A stretch of DNA of 64,000 nucleotides from JANQJA01 sp040880285 (GCA_040880285.1 JBBDIT010000050.1:37651-101650); one strand, 5' to 3'; shown: positions 26,244 through 35,274, counted from the first letter of the stretch. Notes: generated by a model from the letters alone, not told the origin. Translations and numbers: made by a program.

Positions 26244-27570
26244 CAGGGTCCTGATCGAGGCTGCGCACCAGCGCGGGGAAATACCAATAGAGACAAACCG
26301 CGCGGGCGATGAAATAGACCATAAGCGCCGCCCAGAGGCCATGGTTACCCAGCCCCGACAGTAGATACCAGGCCGCCAGAAATAGGACGAGGGACGCGAT
26401 CATGGCATTCCGCATTTCAATTGAGCGTGTTGCACCGATGAAGATCCCGTCCAGCAGGTAGCACCAGATGGACACCACGGGCGCAGCCACTGCCCATGGT
26501 AGAAAGACCACGGCAGCCTCCCTGACAGCGATGACATTGGTCAGCAGATTGATGACAGGAATTCCGGTCAACGCGAATACCAGGGAAAGTCCGACGGAAG
26601 TTGTGAGCGCGAGCCCGGTGGCATATCTGATTGACTGCCTTAGCGCATTCCGATTGCGTGCACCAACCGCCTGGCCTACCAGCGTTTCTGCCGCCAGCGC
26701 ATAGCCGTCCAGGAAGAAAGCGCTGAATGACACAAATTGCATCAGGATCGCATTGGCGGCAAGAATGATATCGCCCTTGCTGGCCCCCTGGTTGGTAAAG
26801 AAAGCGAAGGCGAAAATGAGGCATAGGGTTCGAATCATGATGTCGCGATTAACGATCAGCATACGTTTGAGCGCACTAATGTCCATAAGACGGGTGAAGG
26901 GTATGCGCATTGATGCACCGTTTGAGCGGATATTGCGAATAACCACCCAGGTACCCACGCTGATTGCGAATAACTCCGCGATCACGGTAGCAGCGGCTAC
27001 GCCGGCGACACCCCAACCCAAACCGAGCACGAAAATGAAGTCCAGCAGTATATTTGTGCCGTTTAACAGTAACTGGATGCCAAGCAACGTGCGAGTCATC
27101 TGTTGGCCGACCAGGTAGCCAACGATCGCAAGGTGGGCAAGACTGATTGGGGCTCCGAGAATTCGTATCCCGAAATAGGATTGGGCCGCGGATTCGACGG
27201 CGGTACTGCCGTCGATAAGTTCAAAGGCCAGTGCCACAAGCGGCAATTGCAACAGGTACAGTAATACGCCGATCACAAGGCCGGCAAGAAAAGGCCGGTA
27301 CAGACTCGCCTTGACCTCTTCCATATCGCCGGCGCCACGTGCCTGGGCAACCAGGCCGGTGGTACCCATCCGCAGGAATCCGAAGCCCCAGTAGAGAAAA
27401 CTGAAGATCATGCCGCCAATGGCGATCGCGCCGATCAATGCGGGATCACCCAGGTTCCCGATGACGGCAGTATCGACAAGGCCCAGGAGTGGTGTGGACA
27501 GGTTCGAAAGAATAATGGGCCAGGCAATCAAGAATACTTTGTGGCGAGTGATGGGCAACACTTCCGGCAT
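26230..27570 (-). CDS. MATE-family exporter, DinF-like
   Basis: 446 residues from the ATG at 27570 (an ATG at 27603 would add 11 residues with a poorer ribosome site). About twelve membrane helices; ITRHKVFLIAWPIILSNLS, LLGLVDTAVIGNLGD and SFLYWGFGFLRMGTTGLVAQ are the DinF-subfamily signatures of MATE sodium- or proton-coupled multidrug exporters in the inner membrane. It is divergent from the thiolase-like gene, with only about 60 bp between the two starts, and convergent with tldE. A second MATE protein of NorM type is at 51628-52995. Confidence 0.9.
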   Translation of the reverse strand: MPEVLPITRHKVFLIAWPIILSNLSTPLLGLVDTAVIGNLGDPALIGAIAIGGMIFSFLYWGFGFLRMGTTGLVAQARGAGDMEEVKASLYRPFLAGLVIGVLLYLLQLPLVALAFELIDGSTAVESAAQSYFGIRILGAPISLAHLAIVGYLVGQQMTRTLLGIQLLLNGTNILLDFIFVLGLGWGVAGVAAATVIAELFAISVGTWVVIRNIRSNGASMRIPFTRLMDISALKRMLIVNRDIMIRTLCLIFAFAFFTNQGASKGDIILAANAILMQFVSFSAFFLDGYALAAETLVGQAVGARNRNALRQSIRYATGLALTTSVGLSLVFALTGIPVINLLTNVIAVREAAVVFLPWAVAAPVVSIWCYLLDGIFIGATRSIEMRNAMIASLVLFLAAWYLLSGLGNHGLWAALMVYFIARAVCLYWYFPALVRSLDQDPVKTP

Positions 27571-27630
27571 CAACGGCAATTCACCTGGAAAAGACGGTAT
27601 CATACCGGAAGAGATTCGAGTGGAGGTGTT

Positions 27631-29151
27631 ATGAACGAGGAATTAATTCCGGTCATTGTGGGTACGGCGCAACTGGTAGATCGTGATGCGGACGTTGAGC
27701 GTCATATTGAACCACTTGAGATGTTGGTCAAGGTCGCCAGGGACGCGGCGGCTGATGCTGGAGGCACAGACCAGCTCCTGGCTACTCTTGACACGATTGC
27801 ATTGGTCGCGACCGCTGGCTGGAATCCGGATAATGCCCCGAATCTGGTGGCGAACGTACTTGGGGCGAATCCAACTCATGAGTATGTCACGGGAACAGGC
27901 GGGCAGGTGGGCGTTACTCTTCTGAACCGGGTCGCCCACGAGATTGTTGAGGGGAATACTGGCCTTGCATTTGTCGGCGGTTGCAACAATCTGAAAGTGC
28001 TCATGAAAGCGATCGCTATCGGTAGAAAGCTCACCTGGACCCGGGGTGGTAAAGGAACGCCGCGAGTGATCGGTGGTGATGAACCAGGTAGTACGGAACT
28101 TGAGGCGCAATACGGTCTCAGGCAACCACCTGACATCTATCCGCTGTTTGAGAACGCCATGCGCGCAAAACTCGGGCTCGATTTTGCAGCACACAATACC
28201 CGTATGGGCAACCTGTTTACCCGGTTTACCGAAGTTGCAGCTGCAAATCCTTATGCCTGGTTTCCCACCCGTCGAAGCGCGGAAGAATTGACAACGGTGA
28301 CGCCAGCCAATCGCATGATTTCGTTTCCTTACCCCAAATACCTGAATGCGATATTAAATACCGAGCAGGCTGCTGGCTTGATTGTCTGCTCTGTCGCCAA
28401 AGCCAGGTCGTTAGGTATTCCACAGGACAAGTGGGTCTATTGGTGGGGTGGCGCACAGAGTCAGGAACAGGCCTGGTGGGCCAGTGAGCGACCGGACTTT
28501 ACCCAATGTCCTGCAATGAAGGACACGCACATCAGTGCACTTCGCAATGCTGGTCTCGATGTATCCGAGATTGATCATTTTGACTTCTATAGCTGTTTCC
28601 CCATTGCCGTTGAAATGGCCTGTGAGATGTTATCGATATCGATCGATGATCCGCGCGGGTTTACCGTCACCGGTGGCTTGCCTTATGCCGGGGGGCCTGC
28701 CAGTGGCTATACCCTGCATTCGTTGGCCGAGATGGTGAACCTGCTGCGGCAGAATCCGGGTAACAAGGGAATGGTCACCGGAAACGGTTGGTATCTGACG
28801 AAACACTCGGCAGCCATACTGTCTTCCGCGCCGAGGGAAGATAGCCTGCCCTATGAAGGGCTGATCGACAATTTACCTTCCAATGATATGGAAACCGCAC
28901 CAAGGGTGGTTAATCCGGTGGCAGCCGGGCGTGGTAAGGTAGAGGCCTACACGGTGAGTTACGATCGGGACGGTAGGCCGTCCCGTGGCATTGTGATTGG
29001 CAGCACCGACACAGGCGAGCGCTTCCTTGCCAATACCCCGACAGACACCGACTTTCTCGCGGACTTTGTGTCGGCCGAAAGAGTCGGCGTCGAGGGTGAT
29101 TTGGTGGTGAAAGAGGGTATTAGCGTTTTTACGCCGCTGGGTGACGTTTGA
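27631..29151 (+). CDS. Thiolase-like (SCP-x/acetyl-CoA acetyltransferase family) protein
   Basis: 506 residues from the ATG at 27631, with GGAGG 4 nt upstream. The two-half thiolase plan is recognisable: VARDAAADAGG, the nucleophile-loop region EYVTGTGGQVGVTLLN, LAFVGGCNN, then FYSCFPIAVEMACEML and TVTGGLPYAGGPASGYTLHS and GMVTGNGWYLTKHSAAILS. The catalytic Cys expected in the N-x-x-C-x-S-G loop is not there (TGTGG instead), although the C-terminal His is kept. A beta-strand-rich C-terminal extension (about 400-506) resembles that of SCP-x/thiolase-like proteins. It may bind acyl-CoA or act in a modified thiolase reaction. Likely role in beta-oxidation or side-chain degradation. Confidence 0.82.
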   Translation: MNEELIPVIVGTAQLVDRDADVERHIEPLEMLVKVARDAAADAGGTDQLLATLDTIALVATAGWNPDNAPNLVANVLGANPTHEYVTGTGGQVGVTLLNRVAHEIVEGNTGLAFVGGCNNLKVLMKAIAIGRKLTWTRGGKGTPRVIGGDEPGSTELEAQYGLRQPPDIYPLFENAMRAKLGLDFAAHNTRMGNLFTRFTEVAAANPYAWFPTRRSAEELTTVTPANRMISFPYPKYLNAILNTEQAAGLIVCSVAKARSLGIPQDKWVYWWGGAQSQEQAWWASERPDFTQCPAMKDTHISALRNAGLDVSEIDHFDFYSCFPIAVEMACEMLSISIDDPRGFTVTGGLPYAGGPASGYTLHSLAEMVNLLRQNPGNKGMVTGNGWYLTKHSAAILSSAPREDSLPYEGLIDNLPSNDMETAPRVVNPVAAGRGKVEAYTVSYDRDGRPSRGIVIGSTDTGERFLANTPTDTDFLADFVSAERVGVEGDLVVKEGISVFTPLGDV

Positions 29152-29236
29152 TATAAGAATTGGCGTACAGGGCTGAACCGTACAATCCGGTCACCAATGT
29201 AAGCGATTTGTTACAACACCGGGTATGCAGTCAACC

Positions 29237-29242
29237 TATAAT
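29237..29242 (+). promoter_or_regulatory. Possible -10 box ahead of the ribbon-helix-helix gene
   Basis: A perfect TATAAT 41 bp ahead of the start codon at 29284. No -35 with normal spacing is evident; TTGTTA is 23 bp upstream. Confidence 0.35.
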
Positions 29243-29283
29243 CACTTTCGGACAAGATGATACGAAATCAAAGTGAGGGTGAT

Positions 29284-29484
29284 ATGGCAGACGAGGACCA
29301 GGTAAAATTTGTACTGCGCCTTCCCCCGGGATTGCACAAAAAGATCAAAAGACGTGCGAAGTCCAATAACACTTCAATGAATAAAGAGATCACCAATATC
29401 CTCAACGAATCATTCGCTAATCGGTCCAGCGAAAAGTTGCTTCGGGACCTGATTGCCCGGCTTGAACAGAAAAAGGTCATCTAG
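29284..29484 (+). CDS. Arc-type ribbon-helix-helix DNA-binding protein
   Basis: 66 residues from the ATG at 29284 (GAGG 5 nt upstream; an in-frame ATG at 29257 is less likely). QVKFVLRLPPGLHKKIKRRA followed by SNNTSMNKEITNILNESF is the strand-helix-helix of Arc/MetJ-like repressors, which dimerise to insert a beta ribbon into the major groove. The C-terminal 20 residues are a charged helix (EKLLRDLIARLEQKK) that may mediate tetramerisation. No toxin gene is adjacent, so it is more likely a stand-alone regulator than an antitoxin. Confidence 0.87.
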   Translation: MADEDQVKFVLRLPPGLHKKIKRRAKSNNTSMNKEITNILNESFANRSSEKLLRDLIARLEQKKVI

Positions 29485-29747
29485 GGCCTTACGTCAGTGA
29501 CTAAAGGTATCTACCACGCTATCCCTGATCACAGGTAGCGCATGCCTTGAACAGCTTGCCCATTGGGCCGGACTGCTTCGAGATATCAGCGTATGGCGAT
29601 GGATTGCAACAGTTTTCTGCGCAGGCATGAAGACAACGTCAAAAAATTCTAAATAAAACTTCAAAAACTTTTTGCTGTAATTTTCCAAAGTTCGGCACGA
29701 CAATCCGCGGAAATTCGTTTCCCCTTTTTTGAGATTGTGGAGGCAGT

Positions 29748-29912
29748 ATGGACGAGGAAGCAATGGATTTTGAAGAAGATGTAGTGCAGGACGATGCCGT
29801 GGATTATGACACTCGAATCGGCGGGCAACGCCACGACGTGCGCCGCAAGATCGAAGAAATGCTGGAACGCAAGCGGTTGCGGGAAGAATTCGGAGACCTT
29901 GACGACTTCTAG
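29748..29912 (+). CDS. PA3496-like small acidic protein, 54 residues
   Basis: A complete short frame with GGAGG 4 nt before the ATG. The product has a very acidic first half (MDEEAMDFEEDVVQDDAVDY) and a helical, charged second half (RRKIEEMLERKRLREEFGDL) ending DDF. The second half is the conserved part of the PA3496 family, described as putative envelope-integrity proteins in pseudomonads and relatives. Cytosolic or membrane-associated; no signal peptide. It ends 11 bp from the convergent hdfR-like gene. Confidence 0.65.
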   Translation: MDEEAMDFEEDVVQDDAVDYDTRIGGQRHDVRRKIEEMLERKRLREEFGDLDDF

Positions 29913-29923
29913 TTCCACGACCC

Positions 29924-30763
29924 CTAAATCGATATACCCTTTATTAATTCGATCACCCGGGCGATGAGCTCCGGTTGATCGTTTCCCTCCCTGAATGTCG
30001 CATGGATTGGCCGGTTGAATGCCGGCGTCCCCTTGACCGGATACAGGAACGGCGTCTGTTCCAGCAGGCTCTGCGGCAAGTAGGTTGCGCCGCTATTTTG
30101 GGACAGAAAACTTACCGCGATGGCTGCGAGATTGACGTGTAGTGAGGGCGGGGGAATTTCCCCGAATCGTTTGGCATGGAACATCGAAAATGACGTACCC
30201 CAGTCGACGTAAACATACCCCGATTCAAGGGCGCTATGCGCAGACGCGCCGGGATCAGTAGACGCCATTACCAGTTTCAACTGGCCTACTTTCTCAGACC
30301 GGAATTCCGGTAACTGCGGCGGTTCATAGAGCAGTACGATATCCAGTGATCGGTCGGATAACTTCCTGACGAGTTCGGTATCGGAATGGCCTTCGGCCTG
30401 GATCGCAAGGTCAGGAAGTGCCTGGGTAAGCTCACTTAACTTCTGCTGTAACGTAAACTGCCACAGGCCGGAAGTTGCGCCTATATGAAGGCGTGTGCGC
30501 TTGCTTGACTCCAGTGACAGCTCTTGCAGCGTCCGGTTCCAGTTCATGATCAATGTCTCTGCATGAGGCAAGAGGCGTTCACCCTCATTGGTCAACAGGA
30601 CGTTTTTACGGTTACGAACGAATATGGTCACACCCAGGTGTGATTCCAGTTGTTTGATTCGTGCGGAAACAGCGGCAGAAGTCAGGTAAAGATTGTCTGC
30701 AGCCTTGCCAAAGTGACGAGTCTTATAGACTTCCAGGAAGGTCTTGAGTAATTCGATATCCAC
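29924..30763 (-). CDS. hdfR: LysR-family regulator, HdfR-like
   Basis: 279 residues, the same length as enterobacterial HdfR. The N-terminal helix-turn-helix (ELLKTFLEVYKTRHFGKAAD then LYLTSAAVSARIKQLESHLG) and GERLLPHAETLIMNWNRTLQ match HdfR closely, more so than generic LysR proteins. The substrate-binding domain covers about 90-279. The start is GTG at 30763. In E. coli HdfR represses the flagellar master operon flhDC; whether it does so here is unknown, as no flagellar gene is in the window. The gene symbol reflects family resemblance, not proven orthology. Confidence 0.85.
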   Translation of the reverse strand: MDIELLKTFLEVYKTRHFGKAADNLYLTSAAVSARIKQLESHLGVTIFVRNRKNVLLTNEGERLLPHAETLIMNWNRTLQELSLESSKRTRLHIGATSGLWQFTLQQKLSELTQALPDLAIQAEGHSDTELVRKLSDRSLDIVLLYEPPQLPEFRSEKVGQLKLVMASTDPGASAHSALESGYVYVDWGTSFSMFHAKRFGEIPPPSLHVNLAAIAVSFLSQNSGATYLPQSLLEQTPFLYPVKGTPAFNRPIHATFREGNDQPELIARVIELIKGISI

Positions 30764-30891
30764 TATAACTATTCTATGATTTCAATTTTTCTGGCGCCAG
30801 GGCCAGCAGGTGCTGTAGGGCCCCGGGGTTTCCTCGTCCACGGCCATGTAGCTGTGTCCCAGCGCAACCAGATCCATGCGTTAACTCCCGT

Positions 30892-31491
30892 TTACAGTGT
30901 TTGCCAGGCCCAGGTCACCCGGGTCACGGTGGTGATCCAGCACATCATGCCAAATATGAGTGCAATCACCCAGAACCAATCCGGAAAAATGCACATTAAC
31001 CCAAGTGCAACAATCGTTTCGAATCCCTCGGTAAGACCACCGAGATAGTAAAATGACTTCTTGCCACGGACACTCGTGTCAAGTTTTCTTTTGGCAGCAA
31101 AAATAGAGTAGGCCAGAAACGAAGCCCCGGTACCGATAAAACTGAAAATCAGAAATACCCCATAAACCGCGTGTTGTGGTTGCGCCAGTGCGAACCCGAA
31201 GACTACCGCCGAATAAAAGATGAAATCCAGCACGATGTCCAGATAGCCACCCAGGTCGGTAATACCTTTGATACGGGCAAGGGCACCGTCGAGTCCATCA
31301 CACAGCCGACTGAATGCAATCAAAATTAGCGCCAGCAATTCATGTTGGGTTGCAATCAGTGGTACCGCTGCCATGCCCGTGATAAAGCCCGTGATGGTGA
31401 TCTGATTGGCAGAAACCGGAAATCTTGCCAGTTGCCTTGCGATCGAATTGAGCGGTGGATCAATCCATGGCCGCAGCCTGGCGTCAATCAT
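30892..31491 (-). CDS. CDP-alcohol phosphatidyltransferase family protein
   Basis: 199 residues. The signature is complete: Asp65, Asp68, Gly69, Ala72-Arg73, Gly82, Asp86, Asp90 (RLCDGLDGALARIKG and GGYLDIVLDF). About six membrane helices. Its start overlaps the stop of the upstream PLP-enzyme gene by 4 bp, so it is the last gene of a three-gene translationally coupled operon. The lipid acceptor is not clear. The pairing with an amidohydrolase and a SelA/DgaE-like enzyme is unusual for this family and may hint at an amino-sugar- or amino-alcohol-containing head group; that is speculation. Confidence 0.9.
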   Translation of the reverse strand: MIDARLRPWIDPPLNSIARQLARFPVSANQITITGFITGMAAVPLIATQHELLALILIAFSRLCDGLDGALARIKGITDLGGYLDIVLDFIFYSAVVFGFALAQPQHAVYGVFLIFSFIGTGASFLAYSIFAAKRKLDTSVRGKKSFYYLGGLTEGFETIVALGLMCIFPDWFWVIALIFGMMCWITTVTRVTWAWQTL

Positions 31492-32588
31492 GGCAGGGTC
31501 GAGTCAAAACTAATCAGTTTGTCGACGACCAGGGCTACTTCTCCTTGTCCCAGCTCGCGTGGATCAATCAACACCAGACCCTTGTCCAGGTGATGATTGC
31601 GCGTCCTGATTACAGGATTGCCGTACCCGAGGAAAGTGACCAGATCGCGAACATCAAAGGCATTATTTTTGGCCGAAATAGCGACGCGGGCATAGGGGCG
31701 TCCGGCCTCGTCAGGTTTGAGGTAAACGTCATAGTGACTACACGTTCCAATCCCGGCCATAACGGTCTCGTTGATACGCTCAAGATTTGCCTGACGCTCG
31801 ATGGGATTGGTGGCATGGTATTCCTCGAGCGCCACCAATAGCCCTGCAATCGCCTCTTTGCCGACTTTCATCGCGCGTGCAATACCGTGGAACTGGAGTT
31901 CACAAGCATCGATCAAGGTCCTGTTACCTGTGATAAACCCGACGGTTGGGCCACCGAACGCCTTGCCACCAGAATAGGTAACAAGATCCGCCCCGGCTTC
32001 GATATACCGCCTCAGGTCTTCTTCGGCAGCGGCATCGACGATTACCGGGATGCGCCTGTCGTGGCACAGGTCAATACAGCGATTCAGCGAGACCATATTG
32101 TCCTGTACACAGTGGTGTGATTGAACATACAAAAACGCCTTGACCGTCTCGGTGTCGAGAAAGTCCATGAGGGTTGTCTCGCTGACCGAGTTGGTACTGC
32201 CGCAGATCACGGGCTCACCTCCGCCGAGTCTGATCATCTGCTCCACCGGGGCACCAAAATTGACCGCGTGCCCGGCTTGCAAGAGGATTTTGTTACCGGT
32301 GCCCGAATGCGGAAGGCGCCGAATGAGTTCCCGGTTGTTTCCCGTGATGACCGCTGCAACGCTGATGGCAATGCCGGCAGCAGCACCGGTGGTGACGCAA
32401 CTTGCCTCACCACCGGTCAGAAGAGAGATTTGTTCACCGGCAATACGACGCATGCTGGCGAGTTCGACGTGGCGTTGTGCCCATATGGCCTGCGCCTCTG
32501 CAACCGAGGCTGACTGGGCGGAGCCGCCCAGCGCGGTCAACTTGCCGGCGGCATTGATAACCGTTTCAAATGGATCGCGCCGCGTCAT
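31488..32588 (-). CDS. SelA/DgaE-like PLP-dependent lyase or transferase
   Basis: 366 residues. A fold type I PLP enzyme: CVTTGAAAGIAISVAAVITG near residue 64-83 (cofactor phosphate loop), PVIVDAAAEEDLRRYIEAGA (Asp pairing with the pyridine nitrogen) and the Schiff-base Lys209 in TYSGGKAFGGPTVGF. Among SelA-like enzymes it looks like D-glucosaminate-6-phosphate ammonia-lyase (DgaE), which turns an amino sugar acid into a 2-keto-3-deoxy sugar acid. The adjacent amidohydrolase fits such a pathway; a KDPG aldolase is in the window at 42677 but not adjacent. Overlaps both neighbours by 4 bp. Exact substrate unverified. Confidence 0.82.
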   Translation of the reverse strand: MTRRDPFETVINAAGKLTALGGSAQSASVAEAQAIWAQRHVELASMRRIAGEQISLLTGGEASCVTTGAAAGIAISVAAVITGNNRELIRRLPHSGTGNKILLQAGHAVNFGAPVEQMIRLGGGEPVICGSTNSVSETTLMDFLDTETVKAFLYVQSHHCVQDNMVSLNRCIDLCHDRRIPVIVDAAAEEDLRRYIEAGADLVTYSGGKAFGGPTVGFITGNRTLIDACELQFHGIARAMKVGKEAIAGLLVALEEYHATNPIERQANLERINETVMAGIGTCSHYDVYLKPDEAGRPYARVAISAKNNAFDVRDLVTFLGYGNPVIRTRNHHLDKGLVLIDPRELGQGEVALVVDKLISFDSTLP

Positions 32589-33727
32589 AGGGTTTCGGAA
32601 ACACTGAACAGGTTACCCCGGACCATAACCAGCACCGGTTCAATCCAGTGCCTGGTTGTGCGAACCTGGCCCTCGGCATCCTCTACATCGACCGCCTTGT
32701 CGCTTTCACGAAACAAGGTAATGTTTGCTGGCTTGCCGGTCTCAAGGGTGCCGAAGCCGAAGCGATGGAGATCGAGTGCGCGGGATGGTGTCAGCGTGAC
32801 GGCGCGTACCACGTCCTCGAGGGTAAGCCCCAACAATCGAAATTTGCTCATGGTTCGTGCCAGTGAAACCACGTATCGGTTAACGTTCCCCATATGCAGG
32901 TCACTGCTAATGGTGTGGATCGGCATTCCTTGATCCATTGCCTTTGCACAGGTGTCAAACGAAAAAGAGGATCGTCCGTGCGCAATATCGACGATCACAC
33001 CGCGATCTACCGCTGCTTTGAATTCTGGAATCACCTCGTCCCTGTAGCCGAGGACTCCGCCGATCTTGCCATGGTAGGCATGAGTCACGATGTCGCCGGG
33101 ACGCAACAGCGCCAGAATTTCGTCGATGACAGGTGGTGCATTGCCAATATGGACCATGAGCGGCGTACCGGTCAACTCGGCGGCCTTCCTGCCGATCTTT
33201 ACGGCTTCGATGCCCATGAGTCCCGTGTGGCTTGAAGAAGCAAGGACCTTGACACCGAGTATCCATTGCGGATTTCTTTCAATAGCCTTGACCGTGCCGG
33301 CAAGGGAAATGAGTTCCGGTGTCGCTGAGTGACCGCCTGCGATCCCCGGCAGGCCAGGTGATCCGACATTGCAAAGTGCGAAGGTAGCAGTCTCCTGGGT
33401 ATCGATGACAAATTCTTTGAACGCATCAATCGTTGTAGGCCCGGCTGAACCGGTATCGATCAGGCAGGCGACACCCTGGTTGATGCCGATCCGGTCCGCG
33501 GTCAGGCGCGATGTCTGGAATAGCGGGTGATCGAATATGTGGCAGTGCAGGTCGATGAACCCGGCGGCAACATGCAGGCCGATGGCATCGATCACATCGT
33601 CGGCATTGGTATCGATGCCTGATGCAATAAGACGGATCGTGTCATTTTCTACCAGAATATCCTGGGACAAGAACTGGTGCGTCGTGTGGTCGTAGACCTT
33701 GCCGCCTTTGATGAGAGTGGTTGCCAT
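32585..33727 (-). CDS. Amidohydrolase/deacetylase family metallohydrolase
   Basis: 380 residues. A TIM-barrel amidohydrolase: the first metal site is GFIDLHCHIFDHP (His-x-His), a bridging Lys candidate sits in LGVKVLASSSHTG, PLMVHIGNAPP and VTHAYHGKIGG supply later His ligands, and HTISSDLHMGN provides the catalytic Asp. The family usually removes acetyl or carbamoyl groups from amino acids or amino sugars, or opens cyclic amides. It is the first gene of the operon with the DgaE-like enzyme and CDP-alcohol phosphatidyltransferase; the reading frames overlap by 4 bp. Cytosolic. Confidence 0.88.
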   Translation of the reverse strand: MATTLIKGGKVYDHTTHQFLSQDILVENDTIRLIASGIDTNADDVIDAIGLHVAAGFIDLHCHIFDHPLFQTSRLTADRIGINQGVACLIDTGSAGPTTIDAFKEFVIDTQETATFALCNVGSPGLPGIAGGHSATPELISLAGTVKAIERNPQWILGVKVLASSSHTGLMGIEAVKIGRKAAELTGTPLMVHIGNAPPVIDEILALLRPGDIVTHAYHGKIGGVLGYRDEVIPEFKAAVDRGVIVDIAHGRSSFSFDTCAKAMDQGMPIHTISSDLHMGNVNRYVVSLARTMSKFRLLGLTLEDVVRAVTLTPSRALDLHRFGFGTLETGKPANITLFRESDKAVDVEDAEGQVRTTRHWIEPVLVMVRGNLFSVSETL

Positions 33728-33780
33728 CCGGCTATTAAACCATAATCCTGCAATTGATTAGTACAATGTGGTCCCTTTCC

Positions 33781-35274
33781 TTATTGGCGGTTTCTCGCTG
33801 CAAGACGGATGCGCTCTGCCGCCTCGCCGGTAATTTCGAGTTCGGCAATGATCTCTTCAACCCTGTCAGGTTGCCTCCTTAACATGGCAAACGCCAACTG
33901 GTGGGTCGCGTCACGCTTCAGGTCGCCTTCAGGTAAAGACTGGAGCCAGGTGAGTGCCTCGTCCGGATCTTGAGCCGCTTTAAAATTGGAAATCGCAGTA
34001 ATAAACCGGCCACGTGTCTGTGTGTTGGTGGTACCGGGCAATGCTTGCTCGACGATATCGACATTGTCAGAGGTAATCGCACCGAGGGCAGAAAGCTTGA
34101 CCGCGTCGTATTCCGGTCCGAGTCCCAGTGCCCAGTTGAGCCCTTGCCTCGGGTACTTGCGAACGTAGGCATGCACGAGGTTAAGGTAGAGATTCTGGCG
34201 TTGGCTGGACGGCAAGGTTTCTATATACGCGAGGGCTGCCGCCGGATCATTCTGGCCCCAGGTATTGACCACCGTGGACAGGACATTGTCATCACCCGAC
34301 CGTCGTGCGATGTCCTCGGCAACTATCAATGCCCTGTCTATATCATGTTGCGCCATGATACCAACAATCCGGGTTTGCAATTGGACATTTTCAGGTTGGT
34401 ACAATTGTGCCCAGTCCAATGCGGCTTCAGGATCTCGTTGGGCGTAACGGCTCACCGCTACCTGCAACATCGTTTGTTGTTCGGTCCCGCGGTCAAGGTT
34501 GCGGATTCGCTCGAGCGCGGCTTCCGGATCAATCTCGACCCAGCGATTGACCGCATACATCATCCTGGTCTGCCTTTGCCCGCCGGTCATGGATAGGGCA
34601 CTTTCGAACAGAATCGTCGGATCCGCTTGCTGTAATTCGATGCGTTCCCTGATTTGTCCGGCCCGGGATCCCAGTATCAGTTCTACTTCGCTCACCAGGC
34701 CAGTGCTTGCCAGGACAGGGTCCTGCAACAGCATTGCACCGATGTTGGTTTTGAGACGTTGATCACTGATCTGTCGAAAGTAGTCGAGTGCTGCCTGCGG
34801 ATCGTATCTTACCCAACTCGTCAATACGTGGGCCTGCATGGCATCCCGGTCCAGGCGATACTCCTTGTCGACGTATGCCATGGCGGCAACCGGATCAAGT
34901 TCGATGTACCGCTCCATCAGTACACTGGCAATAACGGTTCGGTACAGGGGATCGAGTTCATCAAGGCAGCGGTCAATCAGGTCTTCCAGGGTCACAATTT
35001 CATCGGTTTGTGCCGCCAGTTGCCATGCCGTGAGCTGTTGTCGGAACACGGTGGAACTCGCGCCTATGTCTTCAAACGTAAGGGGTGCTGGATGGCCAGG
35101 GTTCGATGAGGTGCGTCGACTGCCGGACCCGGGGCGAACCGGTGCTGGTGAGGCGTCACGGGCAAGGCTATTGCTTTCCACCATAACCGGCGTGGTGGTC
35201 ATCGTGTTGAATAAGAGCCAGGCACCAACGAATCCACCAAATGCGCTTATTGCCACCACAATCAAGTATTTCAT
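33781..35274 (-). CDS. Membrane-anchored repeat protein, function unknown
   Basis: 497 residues. One N-terminal membrane anchor or signal (YLIVVAISAFGGFVGAWLLF) and a low-complexity Ser/Pro/Arg linker (about 40-65) lead into a helical repeat domain. The repeat is about 30 residues with a recurring DPxAALxx core: DPVAAMAYVD, DPQAALDYFR, DPEAALERIR, DPEAALDWAQ, DPAAALAYIE, DPDEALTWLQ. This looks like a TPR/Sel1-type superhelix, a protein-interaction scaffold on the periplasmic side. Transcribed in the same direction as the amidohydrolase operon, 53 bp upstream of it, but divergent from the lactonase. No family name recognised. Confidence 0.7.
   Translation of the reverse strand: MKYLIVVAISAFGGFVGAWLLFNTMTTTPVMVESNSLARDASPAPVRPGSGSRRTSSNPGHPAPLTFEDIGASSTVFRQQLTAWQLAAQTDEIVTLEDLIDRCLDELDPLYRTVIASVLMERYIELDPVAAMAYVDKEYRLDRDAMQAHVLTSWVRYDPQAALDYFRQISDQRLKTNIGAMLLQDPVLASTGLVSEVELILGSRAGQIRERIELQQADPTILFESALSMTGGQRQTRMMYAVNRWVEIDPEAALERIRNLDRGTEQQTMLQVAVSRYAQRDPEAALDWAQLYQPENVQLQTRIVGIMAQHDIDRALIVAEDIARRSGDDNVLSTVVNTWGQNDPAAALAYIETLPSSQRQNLYLNLVHAYVRKYPRQGLNWALGLGPEYDAVKLSALGAITSDNVDIVEQALPGTTNTQTRGRFITAISNFKAAQDPDEALTWLQSLPEGDLKRDATHQLAFAMLRRQPDRVEEIIAELEITGEAAERIRLAARNRQ

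Noticed and set aside
29284..29484. Ribbon-helix-helix gene as an antitoxin
   Set aside because: No toxin-like gene is adjacent on the same strand; the next gene is the PA3496-like protein 263 bp away.
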